Numbered from the stretch's first letter, positions 7,781-16,143 are shown. The stretch is 64,000 bases of DNA from Clostridium hydrogeniformans DSM 21757 (GCF_000686705.1 NZ_JMLJ01000003.1:434001-498000); one strand, 5' to 3'. The notes: generated by a model not told the origin, from the sequence alone. Numbers and translations: made by a program.

Positions 7781-9628
7781 CTACACTAATGTATTTAAAG
7801 CTATGGTTCTATAATCATTAAAAAACTCACTACAATTACTTATATTGATATCATCACTTTTTTCATAGACTTCTACTGTAACATTATACCCTAGATCTCT
7901 TATATATGAACAGAGTTTTTCTTTGCCAAAGTTTATGGCATTATGAAAAGGGGATTTTGCCTTTAAAGTTATGCTAATATTGTTGTCATATACTCTAAGA
8001 TATCCATCTACTTTTCCCATTTTAGGAGCATCAACTGATACTATAAGCTTCATATTTTTAGAATCTATTGCTACCCCTTCTCCTCTTTTATCCTTAACTA
8101 TTATTTTACATCCATAGTCCTTGTCACGAGCTTTTATAGGAACATCCATATAATAATATTCTTTACTTACCTCATTAAAAAATTTCACTTCTTTTATAAA
8201 TTCTTTAGGAATCTTCTCTACATCTCCATTTAACACCTGTCTAACTAGCTCTTTTAAACCTTCTCCCTTTCCTTTTAAACCTTCTTTTACCTCATTAAGA
8301 TTTGAAGACTTTGTATTTATATCTTCTTTAATTTTCAGTAAGATGTCCTTTAAAACTTTAACTTCTTCCTTTGGAATATTTTTAAATTCATCTACCATTG
8401 TATATTCTCTAGTAGATACATTATTTTTATTTGGGGTTTTTCCATGTGATTCATCAGAAATCCCCTTAAATATCCTATCTAAAACTACTTCTTTTTCTTC
8501 TTTTGATAGATTGTTAAGTGAAGTCTTTAATTCCTTAATGGCCTCTTCTTGCTTTCCTTCCTTTAAGGAACCTACAAAAGTTTTTACATCTAACTTTTCT
8601 AATACCTTATGAATTTTTTCCTCATTTATGATTTTACTTTCTTTGCCCTCTATATGTTTACTAGACTCCAAAGTCTTACCATCTTTTTTATCTAGTGTAT
8701 TTGTTTCTATATTCTTAATTACTTCCTCTTTTAAATCTAAAGTATTATTTAAAGAGGCCTTATTATCTTTTTTATCCCCCTCTTCTAATACCTTAACCCC
8801 AGTCTTTACTTCTTTTATAGTATCTCCATTTTCTTTATTTGATAACTCTATATTACTACTTTCTAAAATATTATCTTCTAAAGATCCTTCTATATTTTTA
8901 ATATGGCTACTATTTTCTTTACCTTCCTTCAGCCCTTCTTTAATATTATTATCTAAAGTTTTCTCATTCTTAAATAACTTTTCAAAGGTTTCTAGGTTAT
9001 CTTCATTTATATTTAAGGAATTCTCTAAAAAGAAAAGTATATCTTCTTTATTCATACTTAATACAGCTTTTAATCCACTATTTAAGGTACTCTTGATAAA
9101 GTTATACTCCTCACTACCTTCTTTTAATCCTTTAGCACTAATATATTTATTTATAAAGTCCTGAACTGAATCTTTTCCTAATTTATTATAATCATCCTTA
9201 AATTTAATAATAGATTTTAGATATTCTATATTATCCTTAGTTATTGGTATATTATGCTTTAATAAGGATTTTATTATTTCTCCATCCTCTTTACTAAATC
9301 CTGACGCTATAATTAAATCCTCTATGCTTTCAGTACTGGCTTCTGGTAATCTCTCTTGTCCATTTAAAAGCTTTAACTTAAGTTTCCCATCTTCAAAGCC
9401 TTCCACCTTAAATTTGTAATATTCTCCCTTTAAGTCTACTACGTCCTCTGAAAGTTCTCCTCTAAAATTCCAGCCCTCTTGGAGTCTTAATATAACATCC
9501 CTATCCCCAAGTTTTTCTATAACCTTTGCTGAAACTACTTGTCCAATTTTCATAGAACTTAAATCATTCTTAGTTTTTCTAAGTTCAATATCATTATAAA
9601 TCTTATTTAATCCAGTAACTATTGGCAT
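7781..9628 (-). CDS. FliK/YlqG-like protein, 615 aa
   Basis: A long Lys/Glu/Ser/Asn-rich protein with a low-complexity middle (about residues 200-400). Its C-terminal ~100 residues, including DGYLRVYDNNISITLKAK and a predicted alternating beta/alpha pattern, resemble the hook-length-control domain of FliK. The N-terminus has an OB-like segment, GQVVSAKVIEKLGDRDVILRL. This arrangement and the adjoining FlhB-tail gene match the ylqG-ylqH pair of Bacillus. The ATG at 9628 follows GGAGGTAGGT; a TTG four codons upstream overlaps that site and is unlikely to be used. Function unknown. Its leader region contains two repeats. Confidence 0.75.
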   Translation of the reverse strand: MPIVTGLNKIYNDIELRKTKNDLSSMKIGQVVSAKVIEKLGDRDVILRLQEGWNFRGELSEDVVDLKGEYYKFKVEGFEDGKLKLKLLNGQERLPEASTESIEDLIIASGFSKEDGEIIKSLLKHNIPITKDNIEYLKSIIKFKDDYNKLGKDSVQDFINKYISAKGLKEGSEEYNFIKSTLNSGLKAVLSMNKEDILFFLENSLNINEDNLETFEKLFKNEKTLDNNIKEGLKEGKENSSHIKNIEGSLEDNILESSNIELSNKENGDTIKEVKTGVKVLEEGDKKDNKASLNNTLDLKEEVIKNIETNTLDKKDGKTLESSKHIEGKESKIINEEKIHKVLEKLDVKTFVGSLKEGKQEEAIKELKTSLNNLSKEEKEVVLDRIFKGISDESHGKTPNKNNVSTREYTMVDEFKNIPKEEVKVLKDILLKIKEDINTKSSNLNEVKEGLKGKGEGLKELVRQVLNGDVEKIPKEFIKEVKFFNEVSKEYYYMDVPIKARDKDYGCKIIVKDKRGEGVAIDSKNMKLIVSVDAPKMGKVDGYLRVYDNNISITLKAKSPFHNAINFGKEKLCSYIRDLGYNVTVEVYEKSDDINISNCSEFFNDYRTIALNTLV

Positions 9629-9710
9629 ACCTACCTCCAAAGAAAATATTATATATATATTTTATCGTATCATATACCTACAACCTAAAACTACTTTTAT
9701 CCCTAAACTT

Positions 9711-9818
9711 TATGGTTTTAATATAACTCCTTAACTTATTTATTAAAAATATACTTGATTTATCTTGCTTTAGATAAAGGTATAAATTAATTTTAAAACT
9801 TAAAATCCTATATAAATA
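9711..9818. repeat. Dispersed ~105-bp repeat, family 2, copy 1
   Basis: This segment is clearly related over its whole length to 37350-37463: both begin with TTTTAATATAA, continue with TTAACTTAT and ATTAAAAATA, and end in a TTAAAA..CCTATAT block. The second copy folds better, with TTAACTTATCCAT opposite ATGGATAAATTAA, suggesting a hairpin element that has decayed here. No open reading frame. It lies next to the unrelated structured repeat at 9831. Confidence 0.6.
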
Positions 9819-9830
9819 TTAATAAAATCA

Positions 9831-9953
9831 CTCTTCCTTTAGATGGTGTTCTTTCTCCCACCTGAAGGTTAGATAAGTTAATCTAGGGTTGTGTCAACTG
9901 TTATCTCCCATCTTTAGAGTATATGGGTGTTATAGCTCCTAGCCATCAGATAA
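9831..9953 (+). repeat. Structured dispersed repeat, family 1, copy A
   Basis: One of five related elements (others at 12194, 23581, 39478 and 60963). The canonical strand starts with CTTCCTTTAGATGG, forms a first hairpin closing with CTGAAGG, continues with GTTAGATAAG and GGGTTGTG, then a second long hairpin, and ends CATCAGATAAA. This copy has several substitutions. Its right end abuts the run of As that is the T-tract of the tyrS terminator on the other strand. Confidence 0.8.
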
Positions 9954-10006
9954 AAAAAAATTAACACCATGATATTATAAAATTTTAATAATACTCATGG
10001 TGTTAA
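9952..10006 (-). terminator. tyrS terminator
   Basis: Stem TTAACACCATGA (9961-9972) against TCATGGTGTTAA (9995-10006), followed on the minus strand by nine Ts. It lies 45 bases past the tyrS stop. Confidence 0.9.
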
Positions 10007-10051
10007 TCTTTTTATAATAGTTATAGTTATAAATATGATTTACAACAAATC

Positions 10052-11272
10052 TTACTCTATAACTATTTTATGATAGTTTTTCTTACCTCTTTTTATAAGA
10101 GCATAGCCATCTTTAAAATCTTCTTCTGTTAAGGATTTAGAAATCTCTGTTACCTTCTCATCATTTAAGGATAGACCGTTTTGCTGAATTAATCTTCTTC
10201 CCTCTCCCTTAGAAGGTATTACCTTTCCTTCAACTAGTATATCAAGAAGAGTTTTATCTAAATCTCCCTTAGATATTGTAACTGTTGGAACATTGCTTAA
10301 GTCAACTCCGCCACCAAATAAAGCTTCTGCTGCCTCTTTAGCCTTTGTTGCTTCTTCTTCTCCATGTATAAGCTTTGTAACTTCATAAGCAAGAACTTTC
10401 TTAGCTTCATTTATAGCTGAACCCTCTACTGAACATAATGAATTTATATCTACTACTGGAACAAAGGTTAAAAGTTTTAAGCACTTTTCAACATCAGCAT
10501 CTCCAACATTTCTCCAATACTGATAAAACTCATATGGTGTAGTTTTCTCTGCATCAAGCCATAGAGCTCCATTTTCTGTCTTACCCATTTTCTTGCCTTC
10601 ACTATTAGTTAAAAGAGTACAAGTCATAGCATAGGCTTGTTTTTGCTCTTTTCTTCTTATTAAATCTGCTCCTGCAATCATATTAGACCATTGGTCATCT
10701 CCTCCAAGCTGCATTGTACATCCATACTTCTGGTTTAAAACTAAGAAGTCATATCCTTGCATTAACATGTAGTTAAACTCTAAGAAGGAAAGGCCTTTTT
10801 CTAATCTTTGCTTAAAGCATTCAGCAGTTAGCATTTTATTTACAGAAAAATGCACTCCTATATCTCTTATAAAATCTACATAATTTAATTTTAAAAGCCA
10901 GTCTCCATTATTTGCAAGAATAGCTTTATCCTCACTAAAGTCTATAAACTTTTCCATCTGTTTCTTTATACAACTTACATTATGATCTATGGTTTCTTTT
11001 GTCATCATTTTTCTCATATCAGTCTTTCCACTTGGGTCCCCTATCATAGCGGTACCCCCACCAAGTAAAGCTATTGGTCTGTGTCCAGCCTTTTGCATAT
11101 GAGCCATAAACATCATGGCAATGAAGTGACCAACATGAAGTGAATCTGCAGTTGGATCAAAGCCTATATAAAAGGTTACCTTTTCCTTTTCTAATAACTC
11201 TTTTATTTCATCTTCATGAGTTAATTGTTTTATGTAACCTCTTTCTACTAGCACATCATATACACTAGCCAT
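10052..11272 (-). CDS. tyrS: Tyrosyl-tRNA synthetase
   Basis: Class I aminoacyl-tRNA synthetase that charges tRNA-Tyr. It has the HIGH-type motif in [12 protein letters not shown], the KMSKS-type loop as [10 protein letters not shown], the tyrosine-pocket block [17 protein letters not shown] with GGDDQW, and a C-terminal S4 RNA-binding domain ([14 protein letters not shown]). The 406-residue length is normal. The ATG at 11272 follows AGGAGTG; a GTG three codons upstream lies inside that site. There is no T-box in the 170 bases upstream, unlike trpS in this same window. Well terminated; monocistronic. Confidence 0.96.
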   Translation of the reverse strand: MASVYDVLVERGYIKQLTHEDEIKELLEKEKVTFYIGFDPTADSLHVGHFIAMMFMAHMQKAGHRPIALLGGGTAMIGDPSGKTDMRKMMTKETIDHNVSCIKKQMEKFIDFSEDKAILANNGDWLLKLNYVDFIRDIGVHFSVNKMLTAECFKQRLEKGLSFLEFNYMLMQGYDFLVLNQKYGCTMQLGGDDQWSNMIAGADLIRRKEQKQAYAMTCTLLTNSEGKKMGKTENGALWLDAEKTTPYEFYQYWRNVGDADVEKCLKLLTFVPVVDINSLCSVEGSAINEAKKVLAYEVTKLIHGEEEATKAKEAAEALFGGGVDLSNVPTVTISKGDLDKTLLDILVEGKVIPSKGEGRRLIQQNGLSLNDEKVTEISKSLTEEDFKDGYALIKRGKKNYHKIVIE

Positions 11273-11377
11273 TGTTATCACTCCTAACTTATTTATACAT
11301 ATACATTTTATTATATATTGAAGATATATTTGTCACAAGGTTATATATTTATTTTTTTCCTAAAGCTACATAATTAA

Positions 11378-11404
11378 ATCCCATAAAACTAAGTTTTATG
11401 GGAT
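11378..11404. terminator. Inverted repeat, probable terminator of the small P-loop gene
   Basis: Stem ATCCCATAAAACT (11378-11390) against AGTTTTATGGGAT, 43 bases beyond the minus-strand stop. The T-rich tail is short on both strands. Confidence 0.55.
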
Positions 11405-11446
11405 CTTTATGCAAAATATCATTATTTTCAAATTTACTAATTTACC

Positions 11447-11860
11447 CTAAGCCACATATTTTTTTATTATCTCAGGTAATTCCTCACATATCTCATGATT
11501 TAAATTTATATAGAAACATAAATTATACTCTCTAGTTACCTTCTCTAATTTTTTAAACAAGGCCTCCGCTTCTTCTATGTTTACCCGTACTATATTAGAT
11601 AAACCATCAATAAAAATTGTGTCTATATCGTAGTTCTCTGACAGTATACCACATAAAAATCCATAGAAACTCTCATAATCCTTAAGTCCAAACTCTCTAG
11701 TAGTAATGAAACGTATTTTTCTGTGTAACTCATGTATAGCTCTGTTGTCATCATCAATATAAACCATATCACCTTTAGCACTTTGTGCTTTATCATTAGC
11801 AAGTTTTATAAGTGCTTTCGTTTTACCAGAACCTCTCTTATTACAAAATACATGTATCAT
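11447..11860 (-). CDS. Small P-loop NTPase-like protein, 137 aa
   Basis: Not assigned to a known pathway. It starts MIHVFCNKRGSGKTKALIKLAN, with a Walker A GSGKT directly after the first strand, and has a Walker B-like TIFIDGL around residue 80. This is a thymidine-kinase- or RecA-like mini-fold with no C-terminal zinc site. The C-terminal third is helical. It appears to be a single-gene unit between tyrS and the c-di-GMP genes. The 333 bases upstream, up to the repeat at 12194, are AT-rich and show no other gene. Confidence 0.65.
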   Translation of the reverse strand: MIHVFCNKRGSGKTKALIKLANDKAQSAKGDMVYIDDDNRAIHELHRKIRFITTREFGLKDYESFYGFLCGILSENYDIDTIFIDGLSNIVRVNIEEAEALFKKLEKVTREYNLCFYINLNHEICEELPEIIKKYVA

Positions 11861-12193
11861 TTTACCACCCCTTAATTATATTTTAGGTGAAGTTTTTCTT
11901 ACTAAAAGTATATAATATTCTGAATTTTTAATCAATAACTAAACCTTATTAAAAACCTATTTCACATATTATTTACAATATTATACTCTTAAATTAAGAA
12001 AACCCTTCTATCCAAAGCATGTATATGATACTTTTATTTTTAATTAATATAAATTTCCTATATTTTATACCTTAAACTAGTTTAATATTTTCTCTTATTA
12101 ATATTATATTCCTTAATACTATTTCCTATACACTAAAAGAAGTAAAATAAATATATTTCTTCTACACTCTTTTAAACTTTCATATATAAAACG

Positions 12194-12316
12194 AATCTTC
12201 CTTCAGATGGTGTTCTTTACATTATCTGAAGGTTAGATAAGCTCATATAGGGCTTATCAACTTTTATCCCCCACCTTTAGAGGATGGGGGTGTTACAGCT
12301 CCTATCCATGAGATAA
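12194..12316 (+). repeat. Structured dispersed repeat, family 1, copy B
   Basis: A well-preserved copy. The first hairpin is CCTTCAGAT against ATCTGAAGG. TTAGATAAGC and GGGCTTATC follow, then the long hairpin with ATCCCCCACC against GGATGGGGGTGTT. The right end reads CATGAGATAAA and runs directly into the A-run of the diguanylate-cyclase terminator. It lies in the 513-base gap 11861-12373, which otherwise holds no gene. Confidence 0.85.
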
Positions 12317-12345
12317 AGAAAAAACCTCTGATTATCAACCAGAAG
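12315..12345 (-). terminator. Terminator of the yajQ-GGDEF transcript
   Basis: On the minus strand, stem CTTCTGGTT/AATCAGAGG (9 pairs including two G-T) with a GAT loop, followed by TTTTTTC. Confidence 0.8.
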
Positions 12346-12373
12346 CTTTCTCCTAAAAACCATTAATATTCCC

Positions 12374-13453
12374 TTATGGATTTTCATCTTTTGTAGTAAC
12401 AACTCTATTCTTCCCCTTCTCTTTAGCTAAGTAAAGACAATTATCCGCCTTATCTAAAACTCCGTTAAGGGTACCCCCATCCTCTGGATAATAAGATACC
12501 CCAAAACTAGCCGTGGTATTTTTACTTATTCCATTTAAACTTATTACATTTGAACACACGTCTTCTCTTATTGACTCAACAAAGGACCTTAGGTCTTCAT
12601 TATTTTCTCTATTAAGGAAAATCACTACCTCTTCTCCTCCATAACGGGCAATTAAATCCTTGCTACTAAGCCTACTTTTAATGAGTTCTATAGTATTTAC
12701 CAGTATCTCATCTCCATATAAATGACCATAGCTATCATTAAACTGCTTAAAATCATCAAAGTCCATCATGACCAAGGCAAAACTGCTATTATCCTTAATC
12801 TTTCCATCCACAAATGTCCTAAGGTATTTTCTATTATATATATCTAGAAGTGAATCCTTCTTAGCACTTTCCTGTATTCTTTTATAAAGAAAATTATTTT
12901 CTATAGCTATAGCAATTTGGTTTGCAATAGATGTTACGAATGTAACATGCTCATAAGAAAAATAATTCCATAAAGTGTGCTCTATTATTATATATCCAAT
13001 AAACTTATCCCTAAGTTTTATAGGTACCCCTATAAGTGAATGTATATCTGCTATATTTTCTCTACTATCCTTAAAAATACTTTCTCTACTATTTAGTACA
13101 AAAGCATTTTTCTTATCTATTTTATCTAAGTAGTTATGCTCTGTATATGCCATATTTTCACTTGGAAGATTAGTAGCCTTTATTACAAAATCCCCTTTTT
13201 CTATGAGATATATGGATGAATAGGTAACCCCTAATATACCTATAATCATATCATTTATCATCGGAATTAAATTATCATCACTTAGATTGGAATTTATATA
13301 TCTGCTTATCTCTACTATATTCGCTAGTGCATCTAAACTCTTACTAAGCTCTATGTTTTTTTCATTTAGCATTTGTATTTGACTCTCTGCAAAGCTTTGA
13401 TATGTTTCGAATTCGTCAGATAATCTTTCATACTTGACCTTAAAGTCCTTCAT
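12374..13453 (-). CDS. Diguanylate cyclase with GAF sensor domain
   Basis: 359 residues: an N-terminal coiled coil (about 1-45), a GAF domain (about 45-190) and a C-terminal GGDEF domain. The active-site loop is intact as RYGGEEVVIFL, and the metal site MDFDDFKQFND is present, so it should make cyclic di-GMP from two GTP. There are no membrane segments, so it is cytosolic, with activity probably set by a ligand or partner at the GAF domain. I see no RxxD-type inhibitory site just before the GGEEV loop. It follows yajQ by 73 bases on the same strand. Confidence 0.92.
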   Translation of the reverse strand: MKDFKVKYERLSDEFETYQSFAESQIQMLNEKNIELSKSLDALANIVEISRYINSNLSDDNLIPMINDMIIGILGVTYSSIYLIEKGDFVIKATNLPSENMAYTEHNYLDKIDKKNAFVLNSRESIFKDSRENIADIHSLIGVPIKLRDKFIGYIIIEHTLWNYFSYEHVTFVTSIANQIAIAIENNFLYKRIQESAKKDSLLDIYNRKYLRTFVDGKIKDNSSFALVMMDFDDFKQFNDSYGHLYGDEILVNTIELIKSRLSSKDLIARYGGEEVVIFLNRENNEDLRSFVESIREDVCSNVISLNGISKNTTASFGVSYYPEDGGTLNGVLDKADNCLYLAKEKGKNRVVTTKDENP

Positions 13454-13526
13454 ATTCTTTACTCTCCTAAACCCAATTACATATACCCCTAATAAATATT
13501 TCCCACATTATTAAATTAAATATAAA

Positions 13527-14021
13527 TCACCTATAATTATTAAATTGTAATTCTACTCCAAAGTCATTGCTTTTTAAGAATCCTATAGCTTGCTGTAAAT
13601 CATCCTTATTTTTACCTACTACCCTAATCCTATCATCAATTATTTGAGGCTGAACCTTAATCTTACTATTTTTTATTGAAGACACTATATCCTTTGTCTT
13701 CTCCTTTGAAAGTCCATTGATTAGCTTAATATTCTGCCTAACTAATCCTAAAGCCGCCTTCTCTATCTTTAAAAAGTCAAGGGCCTTTGGGGAAACCCCT
13801 CGTTTTATAAGCTTTCCCTTTAGTATATCTATTACCGCTGAAAGCTTATATTCATCATCAGTGGTTATTTTTATTTCCTCATCCTTTATAATCTCTATTT
13901 CCGTTTTACTTCCTTTGAAGTCATATCTTTGTTCTATCTCTTTCATAGATTGATTTATGGAATTTTTTACTTCTTGAACATCAACCTGAGATACTATATC
14001 AAAAGAAAAGCTACTTGCCAT
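13527..14021 (-). CDS. yajQ: YajQ-family nucleotide-binding protein
   Basis: A 164-residue protein of two ferredoxin-like repeats, matching the whole YajQ family from MASSFSFDIVSQVD to the C-terminal LQFNNYR. YajQ proteins have been reported to bind cyclic di-GMP and nucleic acid; the physiological role in Firmicutes is unsettled. The ATG follows AGGAGG. It is first in a likely two-gene unit with a diguanylate cyclase, which makes a c-di-GMP connection plausible, though only by context. Confidence 0.93.
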   Translation of the reverse strand: MASSFSFDIVSQVDVQEVKNSINQSMKEIEQRYDFKGSKTEIEIIKDEEIKITTDDEYKLSAVIDILKGKLIKRGVSPKALDFLKIEKAALGLVRQNIKLINGLSKEKTKDIVSSIKNSKIKVQPQIIDDRIRVVGKNKDDLQQAIGFLKSNDFGVELQFNNYR

Positions 14022-14135
14022 AATATTACCTCCTTACTTATACAATATATTAAAACGCTTAAAGGTCATATATTATAAGTGTAAATTATTTTCAGAATAT
14101 TATCAATGAAAATTGCTTAAATTCATATTTTTCAA

Positions 14136-14164
14136 TTGATTTTTTTGCTATATATTGGTATAAT
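14136..14164 (+). promoter_or_regulatory. Vegetative promoter of the zinc-ribbon gene
   Basis: TTGATT (14136-14141), a 17-base spacer, and a consensus TATAAT (14159-14164). The predicted start near 14171 gives a leader of about 120 bases, which is long for a 52-codon gene. Confidence 0.8.
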
Positions 14165-14195
14165 GATTGTAAATATTTTATTCACTGATAGGACA

Positions 14196-14286
14196 ATAAT
14201 TTTAGATAATAGTCTCTTCCGTGATCTATTTAATAAGATTCATAGGAAGCCATTATCCCAAAATTATACCTATGGATTTTAGGAGG
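14196..14286 (+). promoter_or_regulatory. Structured 5' leader with two mutually exclusive stems
   Basis: Stem 1 pairs 14196-14210 with 14252-14267 (14 pairs around a small internal loop). Stem 2 pairs 14238-14246 with 14269-14277 (9 pairs, extendable to 12) and ends next to the AGGAGG ribosome site at 14281-14286. The 3' arm of stem 1 lies inside the loop of stem 2. A single linker base makes a true pseudoknot unlikely, so the two stems probably alternate. No known riboswitch class recognised. Confidence 0.5.
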
Positions 14287-14293
14287 TTTTTTA

Positions 14294-14452
14294 ATGGAAG
14301 ATAAGAATTTAGTATGTAAAGATTGCGGAAAGGATTTCGTATTTACAGTTGGAGAGCAAGAGTTCTTCCAATCAAAAGGATTTGAAAATAATCCAGTAAG
14401 ATGTCCTGAATGCAGAAGAGCTAGAAAAGCTGAAAAACAAAACAGAAGATAA
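14294..14452 (+). CDS. Zinc-ribbon protein, 52 aa
   Basis: A short complete gene with an AGGAGG site. It carries LVCKDCGKDFVFTVGEQEFF near the N-terminus and VRCPECRRARK near the C-terminus: two CxxC pairs (Cys8/Cys11 and Cys37/Cys40) that should bind one zinc. This matches the widespread small probable-zinc-ribbon family (PF13451 type), whose function is not established; the basic C-terminal tail suggests nucleic-acid contact. Its own promoter, long structured leader and strong terminator mark it as a tightly regulated single gene. Confidence 0.9.
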   Translation: MEDKNLVCKDCGKDFVFTVGEQEFFQSKGFENNPVRCPECRRARKAEKQNRR

Positions 14453-14474
14453 TGAAAAATTATTTGTAGAGTAT

Positions 14475-14500
14475 AAAGACCCATATATGGGTCTTTTTTA
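14475..14500 (+). terminator. Terminator of the zinc-ribbon gene
   Basis: Perfect palindrome AAAGACCCATATATGGGTCT followed by a run of Ts, 22 bases after the stop codon. Confidence 0.92.
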
Positions 14501-14532
14501 TATTGAGTTATATTTAATCCATTATTACTAAA

Positions 14533-14600
14533 TGGGGCTGTCGCACTAAAAATAAATACTACAATATATTGTATGTAAATTCTTTAGTGCGACAGCCTCT
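14533..14600. mobile_element. Small inverted-repeat element (MITE-like), short copy
   Basis: 68 bases with 17-base terminal inverted repeats that differ at one position (GGGGCTGTCGCACTAAA at the left). The centre contains TACAATATATTGTA. It equals the reverse complement of the element at 3151-3259 minus an internal segment bounded by ATATTGT direct repeats. It lies in the 392-base gap 14453-14844, with the terminators on either side. Confidence 0.75.
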
Positions 14601-14708
14601 TATATATTAGTACTATTAATATGTTTCCTTTGCATCTTTTAGTAATAAGTGTGCATCCCCCATCTCTTTCTCTAACCACATATACATATATTATATTTTT
14701 CCTATGAT

Positions 14709-14758
14709 AAAACCCTCATATAACTTTAAAATTAATTTTAAAGTTATATGAGGGTTTT
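14709..14758. terminator. Long perfect palindrome, probable terminator of the ECF S-component gene
   Basis: Two 23-base arms (14709-14731 and 14736-14758), fully complementary, around a TTAA centre. Each arm begins or ends with AAAA/TTTT, so it could end transcription in both directions. It lies 87 bases downstream of the minus-strand gene. Confidence 0.7.
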
Positions 14759-14844
14759 AAAAGTTATATGGAATTTAATTTTTATATATGATTTCTAACG
14801 GACTAACCTATAAATTAAAAGAATACTTAAGTCACTATTTAGCT

Positions 14845-15402
14845 TTATAACCTATATTTAAAGCTTCTTGAAACATTAAGTCCATAAGATAAGGCTATGG
14901 CAACTACTATCCCACTTAATCCCTGAATAATATTTCCTGGTATATCTAAGGATGATAGATATAAAGCCGACTTAAATGTAGGTATTCCTTCAAAGAAAAA
15001 CTTTATAAAAGCTCCTGAAAAATAATAAGCTACAATCATCCATAAGACTGCAAAACTAAATCCAATAATTTGATATTTTAAATTAAACCTCTTATTATCC
15101 TTTATAATTAAAATTGCAATTAGTGCCATAACAGCCTTTATAACCATAGTAAATGGTGCCCATAAAACATAGGTCAATAATATATCTGCAAGACCCATGC
15201 CTAAAGCTGATGCAATTACAGCTTTTTTATTCTTTAAAATAATCACAGATACTAAAACCATTCCATCCCCTAAATGAACAAATCCATTATAGGTCTTAAT
15301 ATGAATTACCATAGTAGCAACACATATTAATGCACTCATAACAGCTATTTGAACTATATCAGTTATAGTTAAATAACTTTTTTTAGCTATATTTCCTTGC
15401 AT
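14845..15402 (-). CDS. ECF transporter substrate-binding S component
   Basis: A 185-residue membrane protein with about six hydrophobic helices. The block VHLGDGMVLVSVIIL and the following ALGMGLADILLTYVLWAPFT are typical of energy-coupling-factor S components of the PF07155/HmpT-like group, which bind a vitamin or precursor and dock on a shared EcfAA'T module. The energising genes are not in the window, so this is a group II (orphan) S component. The substrate cannot be read from the sequence; hydroxymethylpyrimidine or another B-vitamin-related compound is possible. No riboswitch upstream. Confidence 0.85.
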   Translation of the reverse strand: MQGNIAKKSYLTITDIVQIAVMSALICVATMVIHIKTYNGFVHLGDGMVLVSVIILKNKKAVIASALGMGLADILLTYVLWAPFTMVIKAVMALIAILIIKDNKRFNLKYQIIGFSFAVLWMIVAYYFSGAFIKFFFEGIPTFKSALYLSSLDIPGNIIQGLSGIVVAIALSYGLNVSRSFKYRL

Positions 15403-15544
15403 TTTTCTCCCCCTAACCGCTTAAGTATATTTTAATTATAATATTATACTTATAAAAAACAAAGTGTATCCATACATTTATTGTATTAAATATAATAATA
15501 ATAACCATACTAATATCATCCTTAACTATAAAGGTGGTGAAATT

Positions 15545-15700
15545 ATGACATTCTTAAGATGGATAGGAGCTGTAGCAGTATTTTTCTGGGTTCTTGGATT
15601 ACTCTTTAATGTTGGAGGTTATTTAATAAATATTCTCTTAGTATCAGCTGCTGTAATCTTCCTCATAGATGCTATTTTTGGTCGTAAAAAAACTATGTGA
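15545..15700 (+). CDS. Lmo0937-like small membrane protein, 51 aa
   Basis: Starts MTFLRWIGAVAVFFWVLGLL after AAAGGTGGTG, with two hydrophobic helices separated by a glycine-containing turn and a basic C-terminus (GRKKTM). This is the hallmark of the Lmo0937/DUF5670 group of tiny membrane proteins, often linked to general stress in Firmicutes. An upstream in-frame start at 15464 has no ribosome site and was not used. It ends 14 bases before the trpS promoter, with no terminator between them. Confidence 0.82.
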   Translation: MTFLRWIGAVAVFFWVLGLLFNVGGYLINILLVSAAVIFLIDAIFGRKKTM

Positions 15701-15714
15701 TCTTTTAAATACTG

Positions 15715-15743
15715 TTGACAAAATAAGCTATAAGTAATATTAT
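15715..15743 (+). promoter_or_regulatory. Promoter of the trpS T-box leader
   Basis: TTGACA (15715-15720), 17 bases, TATTAT (15738-15743); a TATAAT also lies at 15741. Between this promoter and the T-box proper are about 150 bases with a hairpin CTAAGATTA/TAATCTTAG (15829-15858), more than T-box leaders usually have. Confidence 0.75.
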
Positions 15744-15898
15744 AATTATTAACAAAGTTAAGCTTAATTTAAAGGTAGTTTTATCTTATATAAATTGTAG
15801 CTAAGCTAAACAGAAGACTTTACAACTCTAAGATTACAACTAAAGTTATAATCTTAGAATTATAAAGCTTCCTAAATAAAGATTTTATAAAATCTTAG

Positions 15899-16143
15899 AT
15901 AAGAAGTAAGTAGGCTTAAAAACAAGTTTACAGAGAGCTGTATGGGGTGTAATTACAGTAGCTATGCTTAAGCTGAATGGGTCTTTGAGATGCAAGGTGA
16001 ACATAATTATTATTAGCCATTGCCGTAAGCCTTACGTTATAAAGGAAGGATATATTGTATCTTAAGAGAAAGCTTTTTGCTTTAAATATAGGTGGTACCG
16101 CGTAAATTATACGCCCTATGAGACTTGTCTCATAGGGTTTTTT
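15899..16143 (+). promoter_or_regulatory. T-box leader, tryptophan-specific
   Basis: The T-box core AGGTGGTACCGCG lies at 16090-16102, followed by a terminator with stem CCCTATGAGAC (16114-16124) against GTCTCATAGGG (16127-16137) and a T-run. Upstream, a stem I region contains the AGAGAGCTG element and the specifier-loop context GAATGGGTCTTTGAG, giving TGG (15978-15980) as the specifier codon, as expected for tryptophan. Uncharged tRNA-Trp should stabilise the antiterminator and allow trpS transcription. Confidence 0.95.

Noticed and set aside
8628-9164. Plus-strand open frame of 178 codons opposite the FliK-like gene
   Set aside because: Mirror of the Lys/Glu/Ser-rich low-complexity region; composition is typical of antisense shadows.
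11273-11446. T-box upstream of tyrS
   Set aside because: The gap is short and contains no GGTGGTACCGCG-type core or specifier stem.
14230-14484. Minus-strand open frame of 84 codons
   Set aside because: It overlaps the plus-strand zinc-ribbon gene, which has promoter, ribosome site, CxxC motifs and terminator.
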